64,000 nucleotides of DNA from Anas platyrhynchos. Its lineage: Eukaryota; Chordata; Aves; Anseriformes; Anatidae. Below are positions 51,001 to 62,108 of the stretch, in pieces. The notes beneath the pieces are model-generated. The model was given only the letters and a program-made list of their open reading frames with translations, had not been told where the DNA came from and searched no databases. Location of the stretch: contig NC_092587.1 of assembly GCF_047663525.1 (NCBI RefSeq), forward strand, positions 42,678,501-42,742,500, given 5' to 3'. The position numbers and the translations under genes were made by a program. The stretch's first letter is position 1, and each line of letters opens with the position of its first letter.

Positions 51001-54000
51001 ACATACTCAGAGCTGTGCTTTACCTCCTTGCCGTTTGTCAGGACAAAGGCAAAGGCCTGGACTCGGTAAAAGATTTCATTCCTACCTGTTGGACCCATTT
51101 TACTGAAACTGAGGTTCCCCCCTGCTCCTGTCAGCCCTCCTGCAGAAAGTATTTTGGTATGTGTGGTGAGTAATGAATGAGTGGAGAGTGTGCAACGCAT
51201 ATACACTCTGGAAAGTTAACTGTGAAAAGCCACTAGGGGATAGGGATTTGATTGAATAAACTCGTGGCTGTGTGGGAAGTGTAAATGTGTTGGATAGGCT
51301 GTAAATTCACATACAGAATATTACAAATTTCATAGCTCGGCTCTCCTGAACACATCCACAGCCTCTGCAGCAGCCTTTCTAGTGTTCCCATATGGCTCTT
51401 TGCTGCTGCGCAGCTTTGAGCACTGTATAAAGCCTACAAGTTTCTTAGCCTTTGTGATGCAAATGGGCTTCACAAAATGATGTTTAACTGATATATTTGA
51501 TTGTCTACTAAAAGGGCTGTGTGACTGTTTTTAACAATAAACTCTCATCACTTCAGCTTTTGGATATTCACTACCTAGTGGTTATTTTGCTCTCTCTCCC
51601 CCCTCTCCCTTTCCCTCCCACATGCTTAACAGAGGTCCTTGTGTACCATAAGGAGGATCCTGGATAATCTCCCAGATCTGGGCTTGGTCTACGTTCACTG
51701 TCCTCTCCTGCTTGAATTCTTCCTGCGCTACCCTGAACTTATGGGGAGATTTGGACACCAGGTTCTACAGCTCTGGTTTTCCTGGGAAGACTGCAATCAA
51801 ACCAAGACTGAAGGAGCTGGTTTTGGCATGTCTGATCAGCTGAACAGTGCTAACCCTTTACTTCCCATTCTGCAGAGCAATTCCAGCATTTTGCTCATTT
51901 TACTGGTATGTGACTTTCACAAGGACAGGCTGTCATCCTGGCTTTAATTTTAGGGGAGCACTTAGGACTTTTTGGTTAATAAAGCACTTTGTGCTGATCC
52001 GAGGCCCATGTCTGCATACACGGGCCTCCAACTCACAGACAAGCCTGATATGGAAAATGGGATTGTGAACATGTGTTAGCTCTTTTGGTTATCCATCTAC
52101 TGTGATGGAAAGGGAACTTTTGGGAGTTGGCTAGGAAGGAGCTTGAAGGGTGCTGCTGACGTATTTAATGAAATAAAGTCACGGGCTTTTTCCTTTCTCT
52201 ATCCCGATACACAGATGGATAGTCTAGAGCCTTCTGTGGTAGCCTTTCAAGAAACTGCTTTGCTAATTTGGGAGCAACGGTGTACTACTAGTAGATGAGA
52301 AGGATATGAGGAACAGAGAGCTTTCAAAAAGAAGCAGGAAGAGAGCAGGTCTCAAGGGCATGGGTTTCTGTTTGCTTTTTTTATTTTGTTTTTAACTGGA
52401 GAGTCTTGCCAGATATCTTTGCAGTACTCTGAGTTTTTAGGACTGTGAATAGCACATTGTATTGCTCTTAAAAGATAAAATACAAAACTTAGGACAGGGA
52501 GAATTAATGAGTGTAGGGGAGAAAGAGGCCTTGCAGTAACATGACTAGTGTTTTACCATTAGCTGGTGTAATGAGCTCTGTTGATCTATGCAATCGTGAG
52601 AGAATTTGGGTGCCGATGGCTGCTCGAGGTCTTCTCTCACTTCCCCCTCTCCCACCTGCCCTGTCACCCTTCCCCATCGGTGGCCACTTGTCGCACGATT
52701 GTTTAGCCAGTCTGATAAGCAAATACTTGTTAGTATTTCCACACAAGAACATTATATTTACCTTTAAGGGAAAAGCTAACAGCTGTGATGTTTCTTCTGC
52801 AGCCTGTTACAGTAGGACCTTGGTAGTTTCTGTACACGTTTCTGCATATCATGGAGAACAGAAACCCATATCAGCAAACAGTGAAGAAGCCAGGTTTGAT
52901 GCCAAGTGGGCACCTGTGAGGCATTTCAGACTGGCAGGTGTTTGTTGTGATCTAATACACTATGAAGTACATTTTCATATCCTGGGTTATGGAACTGATT
53001 GCCAGGAGGACAGTTCTTGAACAGTCAGGGCGACGTTGCAGAGCAGGTGCCAGTATCCAAGTGTTTGATGCCATTGCCAGAGCAGTAGTAAAGGTGATCA
53101 ATGCGTTGACAGAGTGCAAACGAATTCAGAAGTGTCCCCAGAAATGTCTCTGCCCTATTACCTTTGGCAATAGTGCTGGAGCTATCACTCCACAACCTAA
53201 AGCAAGTGTACAGGTCGCAGGTCTGTCACTGCACAAAAGGGAAACGGTGACTCCTCCTCTCAATGGTACAGCATTCCTACTGTCCCCTTTTCTGTCCTGC
53301 CACCTACTCTTGCAGAAATAAATTAATTTAGCTCTGTCCTACTCTTTAAAGTGAGTCGTAATAAATCACAGGCTTTGACAGTTTACCTCTCAGCTAGGGA
53401 AGGGCATAATCAATCTGAATTTAGATGGCCTAATAAACCAGTGCAATATCCTGAAATAAATATACTGTCAGATATAAACAAAACTTACGAGGTGAACAAC
53501 CTCAGCCTGAGAATCCACTAGTAAAATGGAAAAGCCTCTGTATGGTGGAGTGAAACAAAAATTAATGTCCTTCCAGGGATGATATATTTGCTTATCTGCT
53601 TTTAATAAATGCCTGGATTAGATGGAACAGATGGTTGGTGGCTTCATCTCAGACCTTGAGCTCCTGAGTAGGAAGGAAAATGTCAGCACAGTGATGCGTG
53701 TAGCAGGACTGGGAAGGCTGTGGGCCTTGGTTAGCACTGCTTGGTGCTGTGTATGTTTACCTGGGAATGAATGTGGTAGTGATCACACATTGGCCCACTT
53801 GTCTTCATGCTCCATATCTGAGCTGATCTCTTGGGGAATGGAGGTAGGCTGAATGACATGAGATTACGCATGAATTAGGCAGGAATTAAGCTCAGAGCTG
53901 GAGAGGTGTAGGTTTTTTGTTTGCTTTTCTTTTTTTCTGGCACAGAGCCTGTTCTTACCTTAACTGCTTTCCTTAGGCAGAGGGTCCCAAAGCCCTTTCC

Positions 54001-57000
54001 TCTCCATCATCCTGGCCTGGATGCATGACTACCATGTGGCAGGGGAAGGGAGCTGGAAGAGGCTCCGGGCAGGCTGTGGGCTTGGTAACATTGCTCAGAT
54101 CAGTTTTTTTTTCCTGTTTACCTCTTTCTGCTGTGCTGTTTGCAATGCAGTAGTCAGGACTGCTGGGAGAAGAGAGGAACGGTAGCGCTGATGTAATTTA
54201 TGTTGAGGCTATCACAGTATGTCAGCACTGCAGGCCATTTCATGCCTTGCCTTTATGGAGCTGCATCTATGCATGCTGTGCAGGTGAATTTAATGTTAAA
54301 CACCTTAGCAACAAAGTATGCCCAAATTTAGGCTACTGGCTGTGGGATTTAGCTCAGAGACTCCAGACGGAGCTCTGTATTCCAGAGGAAGGCTTGTGGG
54401 CTGGATGCTCTGTACGTGACTCTTCCATTTTCAGGGACTGAGTGATTGCTTGTCTGGTTTATGTACGTTTCATACAGTTTAGCTGTTATGTTGCTACTGC
54501 AGATAGTAGGCTGCCAGCCTGAGACTTTGGAAAATGAGTAATTATGGACTGACTCAAAGCTTGATTTTAGGTAAGCATGTTAATATGCAGCCTGATTTTT
54601 CAAAACAACAAGGACAGCGGCAGTGCCAGAGGCTCCGCGTTCTTGGAAACAGGGCCCTGGCTTTGTGCACTCATTTTTGTAAAGCCTTGACCTTAAACAT
54701 ACCTTTCCCCCATCCCTGTGTGCTGGATGCGGGTTACATAGCCAACTGCATTCTTTAACAGGGTATTATTCAGAGATGCCTATCAGAAGAGTGTCTGTCT
54801 GCTTTATCAGTGCTCCGTTTAATCAGGACGTACTTAGTCTGAACAATGCTTTATTCGGATGTTTCCCATGACTCCAGATGAGCACAGTGGTATTAAATAG
54901 CAGTGACTTCTGCCTAATCAGGGCAGAATGGTAACCTGTGTGTTGCTTCCCTCCCAGGACCTGGTCTGCTCAAGCCCCGTGGAGGTGGCTCAGAAGGTGT
55001 TGGTGACTCTAAGGACATTCCTGGAAAGAAGTGAGGATGCCCTTGTCTGTGACCTCCTCCGGAGCCGGTTCCTGCAGATTCTGCAGCAGCTACTGGTAGA
55101 GAGTAGCTCAGCTTCCTTACAAGGTGGCTCCTCTCTTGGATTTGGTTCTTTTTGTACAATCAACTAGCAGGGTAGATGGCTGAAGCTATGTAGTCTGGGA
55201 TGAAGTATCCCTTTTGCCTCTCTCTGTGCTGGACAGCTGGGTGAGCCTGAGTGCAGATGGCTCCCAGGGCACAGAGGCTGGGAGCAGGCATCATTTGAAT
55301 CATTCATGACATAGATCCCCACACGGGATCTCTGATATTAACAGATTTCATAATTCTGTTAAATCACAAACATATAGCAGGGTTGTGACTGGGGGAAATC
55401 TCTGTTTTCCTTCCTGACCCTGGCTGTAGAGTGGGGACTGTTACCCAGTCACAAAGGTGCTGTGCAAAGCAGCCCATGAGGCTGAACTGAAAGGGGGAAG
55501 CAGTGCTAGGATGTCCTTGGCTAGTGCCCTTACCTCCAGCAAAGTCAGGTAGGCTGGAGAAGAGGGGGCATTGAAGGCAGAAGTGTGATAGAGCATGAGA
55601 TAGACAAGATTATGGATAAAGAAGGCAATGCTAGATCTGTCATGTTTGGAATTGTGCACATCTGGAGTTGTGGTGTCCCTTTGTTGCTAATCTAGGGGTG
55701 CCAGGTCTGGGGGGAGGCAGATTGTCCATATCCTGCTGCAGGAATCAGACCTCTTCCTCCAAACCACTTGTGATGGAGACAGGACACTGAGCTAGAGGGG
55801 GTTTTTGCAAGATTAGAGCCCTTCTGCTGCATCTGATATTCACAGCTCCACTTCATACTGCATCTTGAACTCATTAGTGAGGGTATTGGCAGCGTCCTCC
55901 AGAGAGCCAAACACCAGATGCACCCTGGCAACAAGACTTATTCCTAGCACACGGGCAGTTCTCTGCGAGGTCTGGGGCAAAGAACTCCAGGAGGTTTCTT
56001 GCATACAGACCTGCCTGGTCCAAAGGGGCTGTAGAGATGAGAATGAGGTCAGGAGGGTATAGCTGTGTGTCTGTGGAAAGGGGGAATGCTTTCTCCTCTA
56101 ACTCACCCTCATTCCTAAGCTGCAATTGTTGGCACTCTGCAAGGTAGAACAGTTTAGAGTTCACTGACAAGCTAACCTGCCAGTACCCTTCTTAGCTAAC
56201 AGGAACCTGCCCATTTTGCTGAGCCTGCTATTCCTGGTGCAGCTGCGGAGCAAGGGCATGAGGGAGCTGGACAGCACAGACTTCAAGCTGCTTCACCAAG
56301 GTGAGTCTGTGCATCCCTCTTCTCCCAGGAGGATTTGACCTTGGTTGGTTGTTCCGTAAGATGATTAGGGGCTGGCTCTTCATCTTCTGAAAGAAGCTGT
56401 GCCTTGCATCACACTTACCATTGTTTTAAGATACGTTCATAGCCAGAGTGTTGCAAAGAGCCCTGGCTACCAGTTTAGGCAATAAAGCACTTTTTCTGCC
56501 TCTTGCTTTTGCAGCATATTTGTTGTTTGAAAACCCCACAAGGTGGCCAAAGCGTTCTCATGGCCATGACATGATGTCAGAGTCCATGAGTGTTTCTGGC
56601 TTAGCATATGATGGCATTGCTGATGTGCTTCCTGAATCCCCCTTCCCTGCCCTCACTTGCTAACACAGGACTGAGGGGTTCAGCCCCCAGTAGTGTCCTG
56701 TGAACCAGCCGGCAGGGACCAGCAGCCCAGGGAACCCAGACTTTCCTTGCAGCATGAATCCAGACTGTATTGGTCCCAACCAGCTGCAGGACTTGCCCAC
56801 TCCTCCCCAGAGACACAGAGGAGAGGGGTATGTTTGTTTACTGCACATGCTCTGGCCTGCTCATCTGCTGATCCTTAGCTGATGACTTCTCCCTTCTTAC
56901 TTGGCAACTGGAGATTAAGGCAGGCCAAGAATGAAGAATAGATACTAGAGGGGTACTCAGCTGATCCGTCCTCTCATCTCTTTCCTCTCATCTCTTTCTG

Positions 57001-60000
57001 CTCTGTCAAATTGATTTGTACAGCAGACTTTGAAGGACTATCCCTTTCAATTTGAAATGTTCCATGTTGCAGGGCTGTCTGTGCTGCCCTTGTAAAGAAG
57101 CAGCGTTTCTCAGACACTCATTAGCGGAGGGAACTGGGGGCGTGGAAGAAGCATGTCATCTTTACAGCAGCCCTTCTTAGCCTCTGTGACTTCAGAGCAC
57201 AGCTTAGCTGCTCCCAGAAGTCACAAGCTCCCTTTTCTCTTGCTTTCTGCTCTTTTTTTTTTTTTTTTTTTTTCCCCAACACAACTCTGTCTCTGCCCCA
57301 GCACCCCCTTCATTCCCTGCTTTCCTCCCCAGGCTATGTTCGTGAGGGGAGGGCACTCTTCTCTGATGCAGCCTGCAAACCAGCTTGTAGATGGAAGGTT
57401 GTAGAGAGACACGTCGATGTGTGTTTTTTGAGAATTGCTTATTCAGAGTGTGAGCTCTTCAAAAGATCTCCTATGACAGTTCTGCTGAGCCCTGCAGTCC
57501 TGAATTTCCCTCCCAGACTCTTGCTAAACACTGTTCCTAAATGCCTGGTGCTACAACGAGCGTGGCGCATTCATTACTTGTGTGAGCAGTGGCTGTGAGC
57601 GTGGAGGAGCAGAGCTCTCCCTGCCATCCCTTGCTCGGGCTGTCTGTCTCCATGTGAAATGGGCACATGGCTGCTTATGGTCCACCCAGTATTAGGATCA
57701 AACTGGTTCTGTGGAAACAGGTAACATATCTAAGAGTCTGTAGCACTTGGATTCATTACTGCCCAATGTATAAGCCTTTTAATATACTCCTTTTTGTTGT
57801 CTTTCATTGTTATTTTCTCCCCTCCCCATTATCACCCTCCACTGCATCGTCTTGGTCTGAAGCAGACACCCTGCTTTGTCTGCACCCTGCTCTGTTTAGT
57901 TTTGTTTCAGGTTGTGTTGCTCTTGTATGAATTCCCTCCCCACTGGCTGGCTCCTTTCTTGTGCTGAGGTGCTGCGTCGTGTTGGTGCCCGTGTTACACA
58001 TGTTCTTTTGTTTCCAGTCAGCAACCTCTGCGGGAAATGCAGGCCGAGAGACACCGACCTCCTGCAGCCATCCTTGAATTTTCTGTACTGGAGCCTTCAT
58101 CAGACAACACCTTGTAGTCAACAGAGAGGTGAGGCAAGACTGTATTGATTGCCAAGTTAATCTCTGCGAGGCTGTAGCTTGGGCATGAGAGACTGTATAC
58201 TAACTGCCTCAGCAGGTGAGGTGGATTTTTCCACTTTAGCATCGCAGTTAACAAACAACACTTTGTGTTTGGGACCATTTATTTATTTATTTTCAGGGCG
58301 AGGGCTTTGTTTTGTTTTTGCTGCCTTCTGATAATTCAGGAATCGGCTGCTGGGAGACAGAACCGCCGTATTTTTCTTATTCAGAAAACTCAGCGGTGGG
58401 GCTTCGGTGCCTGGCTGATGTATCCTGGTATTGCCGTGGTTCAAAAAATTAAACAATAATAGAGACAGCTATAACCAACCTCCTAGCTGTGTCAGCTGAA
58501 GGCTGGTCATTTTATTAGCTGGCCAAGCGGTCGCTCATGCTGCGAGAGATGAATACGGGTGTAGCAGGACAGCCTTAGGTTGATGAGCCGTGGCAGCTGA
58601 GGCTGCCTCCCCGCAGCAGGGGTGTGCTCTGCACTTCTCTTCTGCTTGTCAGGCTGGCTTAACCTGTGCCATCCCACCAACCTCTCTGATGATGTCTCTC
58701 CTACACAGCAGTGGCTGTGCTGCTCTCCAACGTGTCCTTGCTAGAGCTCCTCCAGAAGGTGTTGGAGTGCACCTGGACGAGGTCCTTTCCCTCTGAACCT
58801 GCCTACCTGTCGCCCGAGGATGCCTTGCTGTGCTCCGGATGGCTCTTGGCTGCTTCCCTCCTAATTTATCAGCATCGTTACAACGCTGAGGTTAGATCCA
58901 TTCTAGCGTTCAGATCCAGGAACTGGCTAAACCTTAAAAAAAAAAAAAAAAAAACACAAATACTTAATTAGCAGGGAAAGTGGTTTGCTTTGGCCTGGAA
59001 TCTGTTTGTCTTGGCTGCTTTGCTGTTACACATTATTCCTTTCTGCACCTCTCCAGCAGGACTGGAAGCTAGCATGTTGCTGGAGGATGAGACACAAATC
59101 ATTTCAGAGTTATAGATGGGCAGAAATCTTGAGGGGAAAAATGCATACCCAAGTCTCCTGGTCCAAATCACTTTACTCTTCCAGACAGCACAAAATAAAC
59201 CTTATAGCTTTTCTTCAGGGAAACCTGGGGGTGTGATGCACAGCTCCCATGTTATAAACTGCTTATTTGGTACTAAAACAATCAATAGTAGAACAGTCAC
59301 TATCCAAACCTATTACTGGCAAATAAATGCTTAATACTAGCAAGCTTATATGGATGTGGGCAGCTGTCATTGTATTTGATGCTTTGCAGTCCAACGACAG
59401 AGCTGAGCTGGAGCTGGCAGCTGCTATTAGAATGACAGGTTAGAGGGAATGGAGCACTTCCTAAAGCCAACACAAGGGAAAACGTTGCCTTTTGGAGTAA
59501 CTACTAACCTGTCTCCCCTCTCTTAACATGGAGGTAAACAGCATGTCATGAGTTCTGAGCTCTGCTTCTGCAGTTATGCCCAGCAGAGTATGTTCTTTGG
59601 TGCACCTACCTGTGGATGATAAAGCCACTTCAAGCACACGTGTGCACCTGCACAGATAGGCAAAAATTGGTTTTCTATACTGAGGGAAGATTTCTTCCAA
59701 GTGACCAAACCAGAACAAGTCTGTACCTGTTACTTCATCGATGTGCTGCCTCTGGTTAAGTCTTGCAGCATTGGACTTGCATGGGCTGTCAGCTGTGTGA
59801 ATGCATGGGAAAACCTGCCTGCCCCTGCTCTGTTAACTGCTGTGCACAACTTTTCTTCTTAGTTTTCAACTCAGGGCTGTGTCTGAGTGGTCAGTGTTGC
59901 GCTAGTCCCAAAAGGGACTTGCTTCAAGTGGCTGATGTCAAGTTTCATCTTTGGAAGCCATTCTCTCAGCTCATATGGATCCTTGAAGTGTAATCATTTA

Positions 60001-62108
60001 GTGGCTTATAAACCTGTTATTTGGCCTCATCAGTACCTTACTGGCTTGATGTGCTACGCTGTGCAATCCAAAATCCTTCTTGCACCAGAGATGTGGAAAG
60101 AAACTGCAGATATAGATGGAAAATGGAAATGGTTGAAGGATGCTTCAGTCCTAATCTCCAGCATTTCTAAGCTGCAGTATTTCCAATCTTTGGCTGACGG
60201 GCAGGAGAGAGGATAGGAGGAAGTGTTACTTCTGCTATTTTCTGCTGCTCAGTATTGGTAAAGCTGCACAAAGCATCCTGGAGGCCCTAGCAGGGAGCCT
60301 TTGGCCTCTGTGACTGTGGGGTGATGCCAGGCTGTCTTCCTGAGCTTGCAGTTTTATACAGGGCAACAATGGCTCTGGAAAACGTGAATCACCCACATTC
60401 AGCTCAGGTGGGTGTTAATAATGAGGGCTTGACTGGCCCTCCCAGCCTTGTGTCACAGCTGTTAGCGTTCCTGCTGGTGGCTTTAGCAGAAGCCATTGGA
60501 TAAATACGGGTCATGGGTGGAAGGCTACTGAAGCCTTTGGCTTGCCAGTACTTAGACATGCAGCCAGTGCCACCCTGTTACAGAAGGTCCTCCTAGTGTT
60601 CCTATTGAACGTTCCTCTCTTCAGAAAGGCAGTTTGGATGTCACAATGATATGACTTTCCTTTCTGGATCAGACTCCTGAAACCCTGTTGCTGTTCCCCT
60701 TTTTCAATGGTTACCATGGAGTAATGTCTAAGGACTGAAAATACAAAAGGAAGCTTTTTACCTGGTCAAACCATTTTTTCTTGTATTTCATTCACCTCTA
60801 GGTTCACCAGACACTCACTCTAGACCTAACAGAAGCCCTGAATGCAATCATCTTCAGGAAGAAGAAGCCAGTCCTGCTGTTAGGTATTTTGTGGGGATTT
60901 GAGTGGAAGCAGTGGCTAATACCATGTTATGGGCAGCAAGGGAGAAGTGGTGACTATGGGATGGGGCGGTACAGGTGCTGCTGGTAACTTGGAAGCTTTG
61001 GGAGTGCATTTTGTTTGCACAGGCACCAGCACGCAGGGCAGGGGAGAGAAAAACACCGATACTAACGAGAGGCTCCCTGTCTAGTGAGCATCATGCAGTT
61101 CCTGAGAGCTGTCCTGCGACAGAACTTCTTCTCCTCCCTGGTGGTGATTATCATCCAGAACACAGCCCGGGGTGCTACACAACCGCAGCCATCACTGCTG
61201 GAGGATGCTGCCCTGCACCCCCTTGCCATGCAGCAGGTCTTCTCGCTGCTCGTCAGCCTGCAGAACCTTTTGGTGCATGTCTACCTGCAGGTATATAAAA
61301 CACCAGCTTTGGGACAACGCCCATAAACTAACCTGAAGAGAAATCACCCTGGTGCAGAAGGAAATAGGTCTGCCTTTTCTTTGCTTCTGCCTGCATTTTC
61401 CACCCCTTACAGACCTGTGATGAGGAGGAGGGAAAATGCTCTTGCTGCAGTTTGTGCGGCATGGTGCAGTGCGAAAGAAGGTAAATCAAGCTACGTGGTG
61501 CTTCCTGCTGCTGAACTAGACAGCTTAAACTATATGTGCTGATGACAGTCTCTGTACCCTATCTCCTGCTCTGCAGGGACCCTGCAGTCTTTGGGACTGT
61601 GAGGTGGGAAAAATGTATCAAATCCCAGCCCCATTCGTACAGAGCTGGCGAGGTGCTTTGGGGGTAAAGTACCTTAGTTTGCATTTCCTCACACAAGTGA
61701 TGTTGGGCTCCAGGGGACAGTACATCGGTTTACATTTAACACCCTTGAGCAATGTTGCGCTCCTGCCTTTATTCTTTGGAGATTGTTACTTAATTTTTTT
61801 CATCTCTGAATAAGTACTTCTGCCTTTGTCTGGCTCCTTGACATGACAGCTAATTTTCAGTGCGTTGCATCCTGTGAAGGAGATGAAAGCTGTTATTTTC
61901 CAGTGCTGCATGTTCTTCAGAGCCTGCCACTTCATGAATTTTCCTCTTGCAATAGCTTTTGACTGTTTGTATTTTCTTCTTTGTTGTTCCTCCTCTCCTT
62001 CCCCCCCCCCATCCTTGGGATTCCAGAAAGACTTGCTGCTTTCTCAAGCTGTGGTTGCCTGCCTGGAAACCTTACTGGAATACCTGTATGTGAAGAACCA
62101 GGATGTTG
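31977..62108 (+). CDS. MEI1: MEI1, meiotic double-strand break formation protein (3' end beyond window)
   Basis: MEI1 is required for meiotic double-strand breaks and synapsis. Exons: 31977-32108 (tentative), 32392-32515, 34485-34535, 36142-36215, 36883-36988, 37652-37855, 38594-38724, 39322-39436, 40141-40314, 40863-40962, 43427-43561, 44081-44195, 45753-45853, 46830-46971, 48012-48123, 48486-48546, 49723-49820, 50633-50807, 50918-51065, 51633-51905, 54958-55123, 56196-56300, 58018-58128, 58709-58890, 60802-60883, 61085-61290, 62027-62108. They join in frame to 3505 nt (1168 codons); human is about 1274 aa, so the tail is missing. Recognisable blocks: [86 protein letters not shown]-like, [17 protein letters not shown]. 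The protein is leucine-rich and helical, like ARM/HEAT repeats. The start has a full gccgccATGG context. Intron 17 is GC-AG. Confidence 0.92.
32249..32380 (+). repeat. 19-20 bp minisatellite in MEI1 intron 1
   Basis: About seven tandem units of the type aacgggttgccctcacact lie in a row. The first four are 19 bp; the later ones have an extra T (aaagggtttgtcctcacact) and are 20 bp. The last unit runs into tcctctcccacccgcag, the pyrimidine tract and acceptor of exon 2 (exon starts 32392). Confidence 0.93.
32986..33030. repeat. T45 homopolymer tract
   Basis: An uninterrupted run of 45 T on the plus strand in MEI1 intron 2. Read on the minus strand it is an A45 tract placed 14 nt after the stop of an 88-codon frame (33311-33045), as in a retroposed copy. 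Length may be affected by sequencing. Confidence 0.9.
33045..33311 (-). pseudogene. Possible retrocopy fragment, unidentified
   Basis: An 88-codon minus-strand frame ends TAA 14 nt before the A45 tract (minus sense). The second half, from about [20 protein letters not shown] to [14 protein letters not shown], looks more protein-like than typical intronic shadow frames. I do not recognise the protein. No AATAAA precedes the A tract, so this is a weak call. Confidence 0.25.
39056..39107. repeat. Interrupted (TA)n microsatellite
   Basis: About 52 bp of alternating TA with two AAA interruptions, in MEI1 intron 7, about 215 bp before exon 8. Confidence 0.93.
44644..44684. repeat. 15-bp tandem triplication
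   Basis: gttcctggaatat occurs three times at a period of 15 bp with no mismatch between full copies, in MEI1 intron 12. The perfect copies suggest a recent slippage event. Confidence 0.9.
49821..50632 (+). other. GC-AG intron 17 of MEI1
   Basis: The exon ends GCT CAG GAA G and the intron begins gcaagt, a perfect AG|GCAAGT. The next exon starts after gtttag with AG CAA GAG ATG TCT GAG, so G joins AG to give Glu and the frame stays open to the end of that exon. The GT four bases further on would shift the frame to an early TGA. Confidence 0.88.
49927..49940. repeat. G14 homopolymer after a purine-only tract
   Basis: About 50 bp of almost pure purine (gggaggggcaaagaaaggag, aggaaa) ends in 14 consecutive G, roughly 105 bp into GC-AG intron 17 of MEI1. 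Such a run can form a G-quadruplex. Confidence 0.9.
57253..57273. repeat. T21 tract in MEI1 intron 22
   Basis: A run of 21 T followed by ccccaacac. No flanking element was recognised. Confidence 0.9.
58936..58954. repeat. A19 tract in MEI1 intron 24
   Basis: A run of 19 A about 45 bp downstream of the donor of exon 24. No retroelement body was recognised next to it. Confidence 0.9.
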
